A stretch of 64,000 nucleotides of DNA, taken from assembly GCF_037975245.1 (NCBI RefSeq), contig NC_092576.1, forward strand, positions 6,720,001 to 6,784,000. Direction: 5' to 3'. This document shows positions 40,910 through 54,621 of this stretch, one piece after another; the first letter of the stretch is position 1; every line of letters begins with the position of its first letter. The notes beneath the pieces were generated by a model, which was not told the origin of the DNA, ran no database searches, and saw only the letters and a list, made by a program, of their open reading frames with translations. This DNA comes from Apostichopus japonicus (lineage: Eukaryota > Echinodermata > Holothuroidea > Aspidochirotida > Stichopodidae). The position numbers and the translations under genes are program-made.

Positions 40910-41888
40910 CAAGAAGTGTTGGAAGCTTAAACATGGTTAATATATATGTCGACTTGAAACTGTCTCCATATTGTTTGATGTGGAATCAAGTTTGCATCGG
41001 AAAGATACAATTTTGAATTTATTTAATTCTACGTGTTTGAAATTATTTTAATTGAAATAAATAATCTGATGGCAGATGGTGGTACACATGAAGACCTAAA
41101 TATGACAATTTTACATTACTAGTTTAAACCTCAATACCTTGCGCTAGTTGAAATTGAGTGATATTTTACCTTAACCATTCAGTATCCCATGCAGTAATCG
41201 TTTTGATGGTGCTAAGTTTGTACCTTATTTTTTTACCATCATGTCATTTACTGCTTTATTTAAAATTTAATAAAAATCGAATATTAACACAGCTAATGCC
41301 ACTATCTTTGATGTTGTCAGATGCATCTATAATACTTTCGGTTACAGGTGACGGATTGAAACATATTTATGAAATGATAATCCACTCAAACCATATCGGT
41401 ATATTAAAGCATGATATAAAATTCAAGAAAGGTATTACAAGATAACCGAATTGCAGTTTTAATTTCCTATTTTAAATAAAGTACTCATTGATTTTACTAT
41501 GGGGTAAGAATAATGTAATTATACTTGTCAGAGGCACTTATTATATAATGAGAGTCTCGCAATAGAATTTATTGTACTATAAGAAATAGCACAATGTATG
41601 AAGTAACTTATTTGACGCTGGACAACATTTGATAAAACTATACAACTAGTCTACAATTGCAGCTTATCAGACTAACTTCCACAGTGCTCCCGAGGGCTCG
41701 TCTGAGAACAAATTTATAACACATGGAAAGCCCCTACTGAATCATTCCAAAAACTACGTATCTTTTAAAAACACAAAACACTTGCTAATTATAGCTATGC
41801 TTCTGTTGTTAGCATTGCATGTCTGTATCGGGATTGGAGTATTGGGTATATGCGAAAACCAAAATTAGCGATATCGACACAACATTAC

Positions 41889-42164
41889 GGAGGCGGACAT
41901 TCCTAGGCGGAGTGTATAGCCTAGTGGTTAACGCCGGCGTCTCCCAGTCATGAGATCCCCGGTTCGATTCCCCGCCGACAGCAATGTGTGTCGTCTGGCA
42001 AGGGTGTTGTTCAATAACAACTTCCCGACATGGACGTTAAATGGATGAGTGCCGAGAGATTGGCTTCGGTCAGCTTGCGAGTCTACAAGCCTCCATGGCT
42101 TCTTTCGCGAGTTCCTGCTTGCGGGAAGATCACTATACATACATACATACATACATACATACAT
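41889..42164 (+). mobile_element. tRNA-derived SINE with (CATA)n tail
   Basis: A box TAGCCTAGTGG (41917-41927) and B box GGTTCGATTCC (41961-41971) at tRNA spacing, then a tRNA-unrelated body and a CATAC-repeat tail. Possible 7-bp target duplication ACATTAC (41882-41888, 42165-42171). Missing from the duplicate locus near 53620. Confidence 0.8.
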
Positions 42165-44028
42165 ACATTACTACTGTATAACCAGAACTATTGTAAATGT
42201 TGTTGCATTGAATGTACGTTCTTTGTACCGTCGGATTATCCGATGCTTTTCGACGGTATTTAGAACATGAAACCGATATGCTGTTTTATTCCTGTTCTGA
42301 GTATAGAATTAGAGTTAAACCAAAAACGTCGGGATTACCCGACACTTTGTCTTGTTAAATTGTGAACTGATCGATATAATTTTTGCTAGTACGAGGTGTG
42401 ATAAACCACACAATCCGTCGTAAGTATCTGGGATTTCTCTGAAATAAAAGTGTCGCAAACGTTGAAGTGTAAATTTGCGTCGGGAACCTTCGCAAAACCT
42501 CGCGAACTACTTGTTTTGTTAACCTCGACGAGCAGGTCGGAGTGTGGCGAACATTCCTATTAAGGTCATAAAGTTTTGCCCACACGTATACTAAAATCAG
42601 TATTATATAAGATTATGCCATAATGTTTTATTATTTTTTACAAGGAACGGTAAGTAAGAGACATATAGGCATTATACATTCATTTATGTGTGTCTTTCAT
42701 TTGATAACCCCAAGAACAGATGTAGCCCCTGATTGTCCAGTCTTTTCACCAAATTGACCTTACATGAAATATGACAAGAAATTGGAATGGCTTACTTTTT
42801 TGACATTTTTTTGACTTTTTTGACATTGTCGCTAGACAAACGTTCCACCTCATGCACTGTAACACGATAAGATCTTGTGAATGTCTGTTCACTTGTATTA
42901 TCTATGATATATTGCCTATTTCTTCTCAAAAAAGGCAACGATACACAGCGAAATAATCTGCGATGACACAATCACTTTGAACGGGCATTATTATATGATG
43001 CTGATCAACAGGTATGCGTAACATGTGTAAGGCTTTTAAATAACAACTTCATGTCAGGTAGGAACTAACAGTCAACAACTTTTGGAAAAGGTGGAATAAT
43101 TTCCGTTGGAAGGTCAGCTCACATGGAAAACCATGGGAAAAACCAACTTATTGTTTTTGAATTGTTTCATTGCATTCCAACTTCAGTTTGACATTTGGAA
43201 TAGATTCACGGTTTGCTCAGCCTCTTAGAATACTTGTCTTCGTATAATAATTGTCACACTCCAGCTGCAAGGCGAGCACATATATAATTTAGTTCATTGG
43301 CATAGCTATGTGGGATGAGGGATTGGGGAGGCATTCTGCTCTGAAACACCAGCCACCCCCCCCCAAGAAAAAATACAGATAATATAACATTTCAGAAGTT
43401 TTATCCAAAATCGTTTTGCGTGTTGACCTATTTTCCAAGCACCTGCATCATCAACTTATACACAGCAATAATGGCATATTGGTTTTTGCATTACTGTGAG
43501 GTACCTTTCAATAATTAATATTAAATTACCATACATGATTACATGACCAAGTCGACTTGCAGTTAATATCAGTCTTTGCCATTCACTGAGCATTTGTCTA
43601 AGATGGCTATATGACTCCATTTGAACATGAACCCCTCCTCAGCAGTACGATAGCCAGGCTTGACCCAGGGGACATGCCCCTCCACTTTCAGACTAGTGTT
43701 CTCCCACCTCACTCCCATAATTTTCCCACCATCATGCGAACAAAAGCTTTACAAGTCATAGCACATAAGTATTGTGCCCCTCATTTAATTATTGATGCCT
43801 TCCATAAATTGTCGATGCTCCTCCAACTCGGAGTACCATAGGACCCACATGGGGCTAAGATGAATATCACACGGTATACTCAGTGATTTTCCCACTTTGT
43901 AACTCATGTCAAACCCCATACGGCCCCAAATATGGTACTCCATGGTTAGCTCACACCCAAGTTAACCCAACGTTCTCCAAGTAGAACCCACATGGGCCCA
44001 CAAGGTTGTGATGACTGGGACGTAAATG

Positions 44029-44890
44029 GTATATTCCAAAAAAAAAAAGAAGAAGTAATGTCCTTTCAGGTGTGACCCGGAAAGAAGTCGGAGGTGGTGG
44101 CCGCGGGAAGTGAATTCCAGTCGGTATCCCTCCTGGATCCATTGGTCCATTGTGACCCTGTTCCACTCGCCGGCAAACGCCCAGAGACTCTCTCATCTAG
44201 AGGGCCGGCACAAGGAGGTTCGGGCTCGGCGAGTAGTCATTTGGAAAAGGGATGACCCCTCCCCTGGCCTCGCTGGTGTAAGCAGGGGTCAGGTTCTTGG
44301 CATTGCGCCCGACGGCGGCATGGAAAGGCCGAACAAGAGCCTCGATCGCTCGTGATGGTTCTGCGGTTCTCCTGCGAGGTGGTAAGGGAGAAGGAGGTTG
44401 GCTGGCTTAACGGAAGGTATATCTCTCCTCACTATGTCCTGCTTAACGTCCGACTGGAACGAGCCTCCGAAGAGGTCCGATACGGAAAGGCGGGCGCCAA
44501 TAAGAGCGCAGGAGACGATGTCCGACAATCCCAATAGCGGGAGGGCGTTTCACCGAAGCAGAGAAACCGTTCGAAGCGCCACTGGTTACTCGTGTACGTG
44601 TAGGGAATAAGGGAGGGGGGGGGGTGTTAAAATCGTGGCTCGTCCCCTGGAGCCCGAATTCTGAGCCAGCAGCACCTGGCGGGCTGAACTACGACTGGAA
44701 GATCTATAACACAAAAAAGTGTACGTTACATGTAGTTTACGTACCAAACGTCTCTAGCCCTCTTACGAGAGGACGTCCCCAGACGGCTCGACGTCCTGGC
44801 CAGGAGAGATAAGGCGGCCATCGTCCGGGGGACAAAAAAAAAACACTTCAAACTGTCCCCTCCAGGAGGACTCCGGGAGAAGGCGAGGAG
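44029..44890 (-). mobile_element. Decayed retroelement fragment (tentatively DIRS-like gag end and RT start)
   Basis: Same sequence as part of the 2.34-kb array units. On the minus strand 44534-44289 reads SVSDLFGGSFQSDVKQDI and HLAGEPQNH (gag-like), followed in another frame by an EWNRVTMDQWIQEGYRLEFTS-like stretch near 44180-44110 that resembles the N-terminal motif of DIRS-type reverse transcriptases (W..IT.D.WVL....GY.LEF). Frames are broken. The assignment is from memory of the motif only. Confidence 0.5.
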
Positions 44891-46411
44891 GAGCTTCGTT
44901 ATGTTCGTTATTAACTGACACTGCTCTCCGTATAGGACACACCCACTTGTATAATACGCCTCATAACAGACTTCAGAAGGTCACCGCCCACAAGGAATTC
45001 GCTATAGGCGGAGTCAAAAATATTCAGATTTTGGCACGCGTCAAAGATAGGATACCTGTATCCGGCGTCTTAAAAGTGACATACGTAATTATTAGTTGCA
45101 ATCGAACATCGTTAATGGACCAGACCACATCTATCGGCACGGAAGAATACCCCCGAGACCCCAGGCAGTTAGCTTTGGAGTCACCAAAAATAAAACCCTG
45201 TAGACAAACAGAGGAACAAAACCATTCCTAATATTTGTTTTAAACATACGGTCAATTTCCGGAAGCAAAACTACGATTGATTTATCGTAACTATTACCTA
45301 CGATCTTTAATATCACCAATTTTGAAACCACGCCTCTTTTATTGGCTTTCAAGTGACGTCACGGAAATTGTCAATTTCTTACACCCAAATTCATGGTCTA
45401 AAAAGAAAATCAACTTATTTTGTTCACTATACACCAACCCTTAATTACGAAAACAAAAAGCATCGTCCTCTGACTGATATCATCTTAAAATATAAGGGAC
45501 ATTTTAATCCTCACTCATTACAAGACACATTAACTTAACCATGATACATCCTTTCCTTCGCTTTCTAAAGATAATCGTATAAATTTTCAGTATAAACTCT
45601 TTACGCGATAAATTAAAGATCTGCCGTCGTTCCTCAATTATAAATTCCATCCAATCTCAATAATAAACCAATTATGCGACAAAATGAAACTAACTCTCTT
45701 TACATGTATTAGTCTCCGCATTTCTACTAGTTATTCGACCAATTTTAAAATTTTCGTTTCAATTCAAGCACTTTGAATCATACGGTTTATATACAAATTA
45801 AACTTACGAAAGATGATACTCCCTCATTCAATCCCTTCCTAGAATATACCAATTCTCCATTAATACTTAGAATACTCACAGATTATAGGGGGTCGCCTGC
45901 CCCTAATCTGGTTACTACAGCAAACTTCGCTTGTCACATTCAACGAATAAAGCACTTTGCTCGACCTCGGGCGTCGAGAATATATCGTAGCGGCTTGTTC
46001 TCAATAACAAGTACACAAAATTGTCCTCAGTGACAATATTAGATTATCACAATTTAAGACCTCATTGCCTTTTAATTGAAATTGTTAACTCCCGTTCTCA
46101 ATAACGGAGAAAATACGTCTCTCTCCGACGTGATATGGTTACCAGATGGAATGCAACTAACTAACTTTCCTGTACCCAACCCTAACATTAACTTTGCATA
46201 AAACACGAATCTAATTATGACGTAACGGCTCGTACAATTTGTAAGCCTAGGTATACCGATACATCTAAGTGAAACATACCAACAATAAGGAGCCGAGACA
46301 CCCGGAATTTAGTAACTCTTTATTTGCGACACAGGTACTCCAATGCACCGAGTGAGGCACGTCAACAAAAGGGAGGGACACCAGGAATTTAGCATAAACT
46401 TATGTGACAGA
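44891..46411. other. Unassigned region within the first duplication interval
   Basis: Similarity to the array unit stops near 44890. A 94-codon frame at 44947-45231 has no recognised family. Nothing else seen. Confidence 0.4.
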
Positions 46412-46622
46412 TGTAACTATTCATTATTCATTTTAGACTGACAATGTCTCTTTTTATATCCTTCAATCGTGAACTATTCTGTAAAGAAGAGTGTATACTA
46501 TCAATGCCGGTCTGGCACTCTTCAAAATTATCTTCCTAGTTCACGTAACACTTGTTTAACTTTTACCTTGCATAAGAAGCCTTTTAACACTTCCTGCACA
46601 GTTGAAATACATAAGAACCAGG
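46412..46622 (+). repeat. Dispersed sequence, copy 2 (frame broken)
   Basis: Similar to 38420-38645, again with a TTCATTTTAG acceptor-like lead, but an internal deletion removes the N-terminal part of the frame. The following 46623-47393 shows nothing beyond an ATT repeat near 47020. Confidence 0.5.
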
Positions 46623-47900
46623 CCTCGATTTTTTTTTTAAATACTCGCCAACTGGCAACCGAGTCTAAAATTCTACTCGCAAAAGCGTTATCTTGACTCT
46701 GCCATTTCCCCCCCGCTAATGGTTTGTGTGATATAAGCCTAGGTAGTATGGCCTAACTTAGAATATTGCCGTATAGTGTTACTGTTGGTTTTTTACAGCA
46801 AAAACGATCAATTTAAATTGTGGTTCGTCAAAAGTGTTTAAAACATGATATATGTGAAAACATAAGACGGTGAAACATTGTAAGCATTGTTTAGGACACG
46901 ACAATAAATAATGGCATTGCTGACAATCTGTAACTTTCACTTGACATGACATCAGACTACATATCAGTGTAAACATGTGTTAGTATCGCTAACAAGTTAA
47001 GATAGCGCTTGGCACTGACAATTATTATTATTATTATCGATCGATTACTGAGTGTCGGACTTACAGCTTTCATTGGTCAGGTCTCGAGAATTATCAATTT
47101 AAAAAAAAAAAAATTAATCCAATAAACTTCCTGTTGTTCATTTCGAGATATGAAATGTTATTTCGCCAAAAATATTATGTTACGTTTGTTCCCTTGAAAG
47201 TTCAGTTCGTATCATTACACTTCGTAAAAAGTCACCGCACCTGAAAAATCTCCGTACATAATATACGTAAAAATAGTAAGCGATTTCAAACAGTTATCTC
47301 CCGTTGACATTGATCGTTGAAGAAAAAATGCCGATTTGGACTTGCTTCAAGTTCACTGCAATAAACTTTCTTATAGAAATATATACTTTTACTGTTGCTG
47401 ACAGTGGCGTAGCCAGGATTTCTTCAGTGGGGGCGCTGGGGGGGGGGCTTGAATATTTCCTGGGGGGGCTTGACCATTTTCTTGTTACTATCTAAGCGGA
47501 GCGCCACCATGAGTTGGCGCGCAGCGTAGCGAAAATTTTTAGCTAAAAAGGCCTCCTAGATCGTTGGAAATGACACTTCCCAGGCCTTCTAAGCTGCTCT
47601 AAAGTTTTCTCAACATCCTTTATTTTGAGATCCCATGTTTTGATATGGTCATCAAATAGTTTAGTGAAATAGAAAAAAAAAACAATCTGGTAAGTTACTT
47701 TGAAATATCATGACATATCTTTTGTGAGTTTGACACCGGCATTGACATTTTTCGACAAATCTGCAAATTGCGCGTGGAAAATAAAGAAAGATTGACTGGG
47801 CTTTCAGCCAAGTAACATACTGAAATGACCGGACTATATGTCAAACTGACATCAAAGATTGCGTCTGAAATATTATTAGGGTGATAGACTGACTGGCCGG

Positions 47901-48464
47901 CAGTGGCGGAGCTAGGGGTATTGGTCAGGGGGGCGAGAATGGCCTGTAGGGGTCGCTTTCGACACTATCTAAGCGGAGCGCCACCACAGGTTGGCGCGGA
48001 GCGTACAGAATTTTTTTGTGTAAAGATATTCCCTAGATCGCCGGAAATGACCCTTTCCGGGCCTTGCTAATTTGCAGATAAACGAAGAATAAATAGGTGT
48101 CATCGCCATTTGTGACAAGTCGGAAGTTTATATGGGTGTTGAAAGTACATGCGCTTCATCACAATCCTTGTAGTATCTTTGTGAGTGCTCATGTTTTCGA
48201 AAAAATAGATCGAAATTCCCGTACAGTTCTTGGACAGAATTTCAGCCGATAAATTAAATATCGCCGTACGATAGAGCATTTGTCAGTAAACTACACCAAC
48301 AAAATGTGACAAATGTCAATAGGTAGATGAGAGTGCAATAAAAAAGTCAATATTCGCGAATAAGTAAAAAGTGCTAAAAAGCTGAAAAGGGCGCCAGCAG
48401 TCCATTTGAGTCCGTCAGGGGGGGGGGGGCATCCGCCCCTGACTGTTTGGAAGCTCCGCCACTG
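47901..48464. mobile_element. Nested hAT-like element
   Basis: Terminal repeats CAGTGGCGGAGCT / AGCTCCGCCACTG; flanks CTGGCCGG and TTGGCCGG match at 7 of 8 bases. Same family as 54622-54966, in opposite orientation. 564 bp, no transposase. Confidence 0.85.
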
Positions 48465-49138
48465 TTGGCCGGTAGTTCTCAGCGATAGTGTTGTCTCCTT
48501 TCTTGAAACTTTGGTTTTTTAGCGGTTTTAAGAGCATCGGGGTACCTCCCAGAGGTGAAAACCCGATTGAAAATGTAACAGGGTATCGAGGCAATGACGC
48601 GAGCAATGATGTGAGAAACATGTCTATGATGTCAGCATTTTTTACCTTTTAACATCTTCTTTGGCATTCAAGTACCTGGAAACCACCTTTCTATAAGGGT
48701 ATAGTATTGCTCACTAGCTTGTTTGATCAGTAAGTTAATGCGCACTGGTTACAAGATACTGATTGGCTGTTTGTATTAGTATTTATTTGTATGTTAGGGA
48801 ATATGGATATTTTAAAAAAGAGTGACAAAGGCAAAGTTTGCCCGAACAGTCGAACACACAGATTCAGTAGTAAACATTATTGTAGAGCAGGAATTATATT
48901 ATTCGACGGTCGTTAACATGCGTTTTCAGTACAGTGCGACTACTGTAGACTTCGGCGGCCTATGCGCTATGTCACGTAAGGTTTTTCAGCAACTATAGCC
49001 TACTGCCGGTCCGCGGTCGAAGGGTCGTTCATGAGAGATTCGAGACCATTCAGACTAATGATATTTTTTCCGCACATGTAATTTTTTTTTTCGACACCCA
49101 AAATCCCAGTGGGGGGGGGGGCGACAAGCTTTCATGGG

Positions 49139-50848
49139 CAGTGGCGTCGCCAAGGGGGGGGGGGCCAGGGGGGGCACGTGCCCCCCCTGGAAAACCTAGT
49201 GCCCCCATCTGAGATTTGGGTTGGTAAAAAAATATATATATATATTTTGTTATATTCAACTACCATCATCTGAGTTGGTTTTTCATAAGGACAAAGAAGC
49301 ACAGTAATTCGTATTTTCTTCAAATGAGCTGCGAAAAAAATGAAAAAGTTTATCCTTGAACGTCGGGTATCGAAGTCGTAACCCGCGCCATCACAACAGG
49401 TGTCGATATTTACATTGAATGTGTCAGTGCTCACGCCATACCAGCGGATATACACGTCCGCTTCGCGAGCTACATGACTGTGAGAAGGGAGGGTACTGCA
49501 ATATGTTGCCTTGGTCTGAGGTTGACAGGTTAGGAGCTGACGAAATGTGAGAATGTGAGGGTCCGCAGGCACCATACTTGCCTATATTTGTGGACCCATA
49601 TATTAACCCTGTTATGTAGGGGGTGCAGAGGTCATTTGAGGTCAGATGCTTGTAGGAACAAATGGCGAATGTTCACACCTGCATACTGAGCCATACTCGA
49701 TGTGTGATCAAACTTTGGATTGCATGGTGAGATCCCTGGTAGGAGCCAATAACGATGCTGGAACCTGTTACATCTTAATAGATAATGGGCGAAAACGAGG
49801 ACAAGAAAGGAGTCGGGGGTCATGCACACATTAATTCAACAAATGTAGGTTCTATTGATATAGGGTTAGGCATAATATCGACAGCATGTGGTTCATATCC
49901 TCTGCAAAATTCTGCTCCTTGTTAAAATCATTACCTCAAAAATAGCAATTTCTGGAGATATCTTCAGATCGAATTTAGCATCAAATGTGGCAGCATTTTG
50001 CCCATCCTCCGTATGCGAAAATTTTCCAAAGGGGAGGGGGCAGTGGCGGCGGATCCGGGGGGGGGACTTGGGGGGCTCAGCCCCCAATGAAAAAACTTGA
50101 GGGGGCAAATGCATGATAAGCCCCCCCAATATTTACCAAAGCTCCGAAACGTGCATCTGCCCATTTTTCAATGCATACTTGTCGATCTGTCCGATGCACA
50201 CGTATACTATATAGGTGTAATAATTTTAGTAAATGCTGGGGGGACCCTCGGCCCGTCCCCTGGCTATAGACCACATTGTCACCCCAACCGCGTCTTCACG
50301 CCCCGTGAAAAGTGGAAGCAGTGAGTGTGAGTACCGGTAAGCGCAACACAACTTCGTCTTAGGCCAATGACTTGCTTCATTTCAGCCAGTTCTCCAACAT
50401 CCCCTTACTACACTCAAAAACGTCTTTGCGAGTACACTACGAGTAATAGCTACTCACTTAAAATACCATCGAAATATACAAATTACAATGTTTTTACAGA
50501 CTTTTACGTGCAATCTGAGAAATTGCAGGGTTGAGACCCATATTTTAGGGCTAGGTATTCGCAGCATAAAACACTCGGGAAGTGCCGTTTCCGGCCATCT
50601 GGGGGTTTGAAAAACCCAAAATTTTCTTGTACGCTCCGCGCCAACTGATGGTGGCGCTCCGCTTAGATAGTCTCTACACATTAGCCCCCCACCCCAAAAT
50701 TTTTTTCCCGTTCTGCCGCGCCTGGAGGAGGCACCCCCTCCCCTTAGACCCCTCCCCCAGGACGGCGATCCGTATCCACCTAAGTGCCCCCCATCAAATG
50801 CTGGTGCCCCCTGTGCCCCCCAGACTGAAAAGTCTGGTGACGCCACTG
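49139..50848. mobile_element. Nested hAT-like element
   Basis: Terminal repeats CAGTGGCGTC / GACGCCACTG with exact 8-bp target duplication TTCATGGG (49131-49138, 50849-50856). 1710 bp, inside the 47402-50898 element. A further CAGTGGCGGCGGATCC-like end at 50041 hints at a third level, but no matching right end was found. Confidence 0.85.
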
Positions 50849-51788
50849 TTCATGGGGGGCTGTCGCCCCCATGCCCCCCCCCCGTAGCTACGCCACTGGT
50901 TGCTGATGAAGGAAGAAACCACAAAGTTCAGACAGCATTTGCATTGTCATACTTGAAAAAACGTTTTGTGAAAATACGCGGGGTTTTTTTTGGCACACAT
51001 TCTGGTTCCCGCGAATACGGTAATGCTTGCTTACTTATCTTTGTCTCCACAACTGAATGAATAATTATAACAAATTTCTATGTGATTGTCTCCGTTACCT
51101 TGGGCGATGAATGCCAGTGCTGCTTTGTTTAACTAACCGATTTAGAAATAACACCTAAATAACATTGTTGCTCGCTACCGTCACACATCATTGACGTAAA
51201 CAGACTGCACGCACTATAAAGGATTCAGTCGTGGTTAGCTGGGTGTATCAATTTTTGCGGTTCTTTAAAGTAAAAACTAATGGTATGAACTAAAAGAGGA
51301 AGTTCAAATGACAATGACGGGTAGAGGTTTCAACACAAATTCATTTTTTTTATTTCTGAAAACCAATATTTTTGCCATCGGCTGCTATGCACGCTATTTA
51401 TAAATAGTTTTTTTGGGAAATTCTGGAAACTTTGGAGCCTACTTGTAAACAATCATTTGTGTTCGCTTTTGATATCTTTTGCCTAAATATCTAATGGTGT
51501 ACACGTTGACATACGTTTTTATTTTCTTTGGGATATGTTAGTATAACAGTATTTCAGACACTGTTAGATGTTATTAAAAAAAAAATGTCCATGGAAATTC
51601 AGCAGAATGTCTTCATGAGCTGATGCGAGTAGTTGAGATATTGTGGTAGTGGATATTCAATATTAAAGACAGTATTGAAAACGGATTACATGACTTTTAT
51701 GTTCTGATTGAATTCGTCAACGTCAGTTGGATTGTTATAAACTTTGGTATCTCACAAACACTTACTCGTTATATCTTACAATACCGGT

Positions 51789-52546
51789 CAAGGGCGGCGG
51801 AAGCACTTTTAATCTGGGGGGGGGGGGGGCACCAACGTCGAAGGGCACTTTGCAGAAATTCGATTGGACTGATGCAGCCTGATATTTAGTACCCTTTATA
51901 ACTCTTATTGTATTATCTTATTTGCAAATACACATCACTCCATCATCGCCACCCCCACCCCTCAAGGAAACAATGCATACTAGCACTACAATATGTAATG
52001 TGCAAATTGGGAAACAAGGAAAAAGACAAAATGAGGTGAAATCATTATAAAGTCCAAGTCCCTGCACACGCGATCGATACATGCATGAAAGCAAATGAAA
52101 TATGTCAAAATACTGAAAGAAAAATAATTTTCTATGTGTTTTTCAATGGTTAAAGTGATATTATTATGATCATTATTTTTGTAACGACTTTCCCAATAAT
52201 TATAACCAATTTGGAAGGGTTATAACACGGCAAATGATTGTATTCTATTGGCATGTGATGTAATAACCAACGCATGCATATATGATATGCACATTAACAT
52301 GTTGGACGCGGTTTGGTACTATTTTTCGGGCAAGTCGTTACAGCCCCCCCCCAAATCAAATTGGGCTCCTACGCCTGTGGTAGTAAACATTTAAAACTTC
52401 CCGAAATATTTCATTCGACGTGGGTTTCGCTTTGTAAACTCTTTTTTTTATTTTGAAATTTTTATGTAGAAAAAGGGCACATTTTTAACCTGAGGAAAAG
52501 TGGGGGGGCACGTGCCCCCTGTGCCCCCCCGGTTCCGCCGCCCTTG
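51789..52546. mobile_element. hAT-like element with preserved empty site elsewhere in the window
   Basis: Perfect 14-bp terminal repeats identical to the 34173 element and exact 8-bp target duplication ATACCGGT (51781-51788, 52547-52554). The duplicate locus at 39932 shows a single ATACCGGG followed by the same flank, so this is the unoccupied site. The interior keeps only the right end of the nested CATAGGCGTAGG element. Confidence 0.93.
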
Positions 52547-54621
52547 ATACCGGTATCTTCTCATGGTCGTGGATCAACGACATTGAAGAGAAAATTACAT
52601 TTACACAGTGTGTACTAACTCTCATCAAAGGATATTCTGAAAGCTTACATAAGTGAAGGTAAGTTTCAGTATTTTTGTTAATCTCCATTGTTCTAGGCCA
52701 GTTCTGGGCATATCAAGAGTAACATAAAGTCCTCATGTAACTTAGAATGAGGTAAACAAACGGAAAGGTAAAATTGTGAATTTATTCAATTCTACGTGTT
52801 TGAAATTATTTTAATTGAAATAAATAATTTGATGGCTGATGGTAGTACACATGAAGACTTAAATATGGCAATTTTATATTACTATACGTTAAACCTCAAT
52901 ACCTTGCGCTAGTTGAGTGATATTTTACATAAACCATTCAGTATCCCATGCAGTAATCGTTTTGATGGTGCTAATTTTGTTCCTTATTTTTTACCATCAT
53001 GTAATTTACTGCTTTATTTAAAATTTAATAAAAGTCGAATATTAACACAGCTAATGCCACTATCTTTGATGTTGTCAGATGCATCTATAATACTTTCGGT
53101 TACAGGTGACGGATTGAAACATATTTATGAAGTGATAATCCACTCAAACCATATCGGTATATTAAAGCATGATATAAAATTCATGAAAGGTATTACAAGA
53201 TAATCGAATTGCAGTTTCAATTTCCTATTTTAAATAAAGTACTCACTGATTTTACTATGGGGTAAGAATGTAATTATACTTGTCAGAGGCACTTATTATA
53301 TAATGAGAGTCTCACAATGAAATTCATTGTACTATAAGAAATATCACAATGTATGAAGTAACTTATTTGACGCTGGACAACATTTGATAAAACTATACAA
53401 CTAGTCTACAGTTGCAGCTTATCCAACTAACTTCCACAGTGCTCCTGAGGGCTCGTCTGAGAACAAATTTATAACACATGGAAAGCCCCTACTGAATCAT
53501 TCCAAAAACTACGAATCTTTTAAAAACACAAAACACTTGCTAATTATAGCTATGCTTCTGTTGTTAGCATTGCATGTCTGTATCGGGATTGGAGTATTGG
53601 GTATATGCGAAAACCGAAAAACTTACTACTGTATAACCAGAACTATTGTAAATGTTGTTGCCGTGAATGTACGTTCTTTGTACCGTCGGATTATCCGATG
53701 CTTTTCGACGGTATTTAGAACATGAAACAGATATGCTGTTTTATTCCTGTTCTGAGTATAGAATTAGAGTTAAACCAAAAACGTCGGGATTACCCGACAC
53801 TTTGTCTTGTTAAATTGTGAAACTGATCGATATAATTTTTGCTAGTATGAGGTGTGATAAACCACACAATCCGTCGTAAGTATCTGGGATTTCTCTGAAA
53901 TAAAAGTGTAAATTTGCGTCGGGAACCTTCGCAAAACCTCGCGAACTACTTGTTATGTTAACCTCGACGAGCAGGTCAGAGTGTGGCGAACATTCCTATT
54001 AACGTCATAAACTTTTGCCCACACGTTTACTAAAATCAGTTTTATATAAGATTATGCCATTACGGAAGTAAGGGTCATTTAGGCATTATACATTCATTTA
54101 TGTGTGTCTTTCATTTGATAACTCCAAGAACAGATGCAACCCCTGATTGTCCAGTCTTTTCACCAAATTGACCTTTAATGAAATATGATAAGAGATTGGA
54201 ATGGCTCACTTTTTTTGACACATTGTCACAAGACAAACGTTCCACCTCATGCAGTGCAACACGCTAGTTGCTTGTATTATCACTTGTATTATCTATGACA
54301 TATTGCCTATTTCGTCTCAAATATGGCAACGATACACAGCGAAAACATCTGCGATGACACAATGACTTTGAATGGCCATTATTATATGATGATAATCACC
54401 AGGTATGTCAAAGATGGTTAAGGCTTTTAAATAACAACTTCATGTCAGGTAGGAACTAACAGTCATCAACTTTAAGTAACAGTTGGAATATTTTCCCTTG
54501 GAAGGCCAGCTCATATGGAAAACCATGGTAAAAACCACTTATCATTGATCCGGTGGGGAATCAGACTCTGTCTGACATATACTACTGGTCATAGAAGTAT
54601 TGACGGTTCAAGGATTTGAAC

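Larger units (their letters stand above)
39174..44890. repeat. Large direct duplication, copy 1
   Basis: Collinear and highly similar to 51044-57515, same strand. Differences: an extra block of about 850 bases at 40150-41000 (with a hAT-like element), a SINE at 41889-42164, absence of the hAT-like element at 51789, and absence of about 1.6 kb present at 54.54-56.15 kb. A conserved 95-96 codon frame occurs in both copies (41158-41445 and 52913-53203), but such conservation is expected from the recent duplication and no product is recognised. No host gene seen. Confidence 0.85.
47402..50898. mobile_element. Outer hAT-like element hosting two nested elements
   Basis: Terminal repeats CAGTGGCGTAGC / GCTACGCCACTG, flanked by exact 8-bp GTTGCTGA (47394-47401, 50899-50906). 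It contains complete elements at 47901-48464 and 49139-50848; without them it is about 1.2 kb. Subterminal CTAAGCGGAGCGCCACC module near the left end. No transposase frame seen. Confidence 0.85.

Noticed and set aside
41917-41971. Possible tRNA gene with A and B boxes
   Set aside because: No paired acceptor stem, and it continues into a SINE body with a CATA tail.
50041-50060. Third-level hAT-like element starting CAGTGGCGGCGGATCC
   Set aside because: No matching right end and no target duplication were found, so it is not called.
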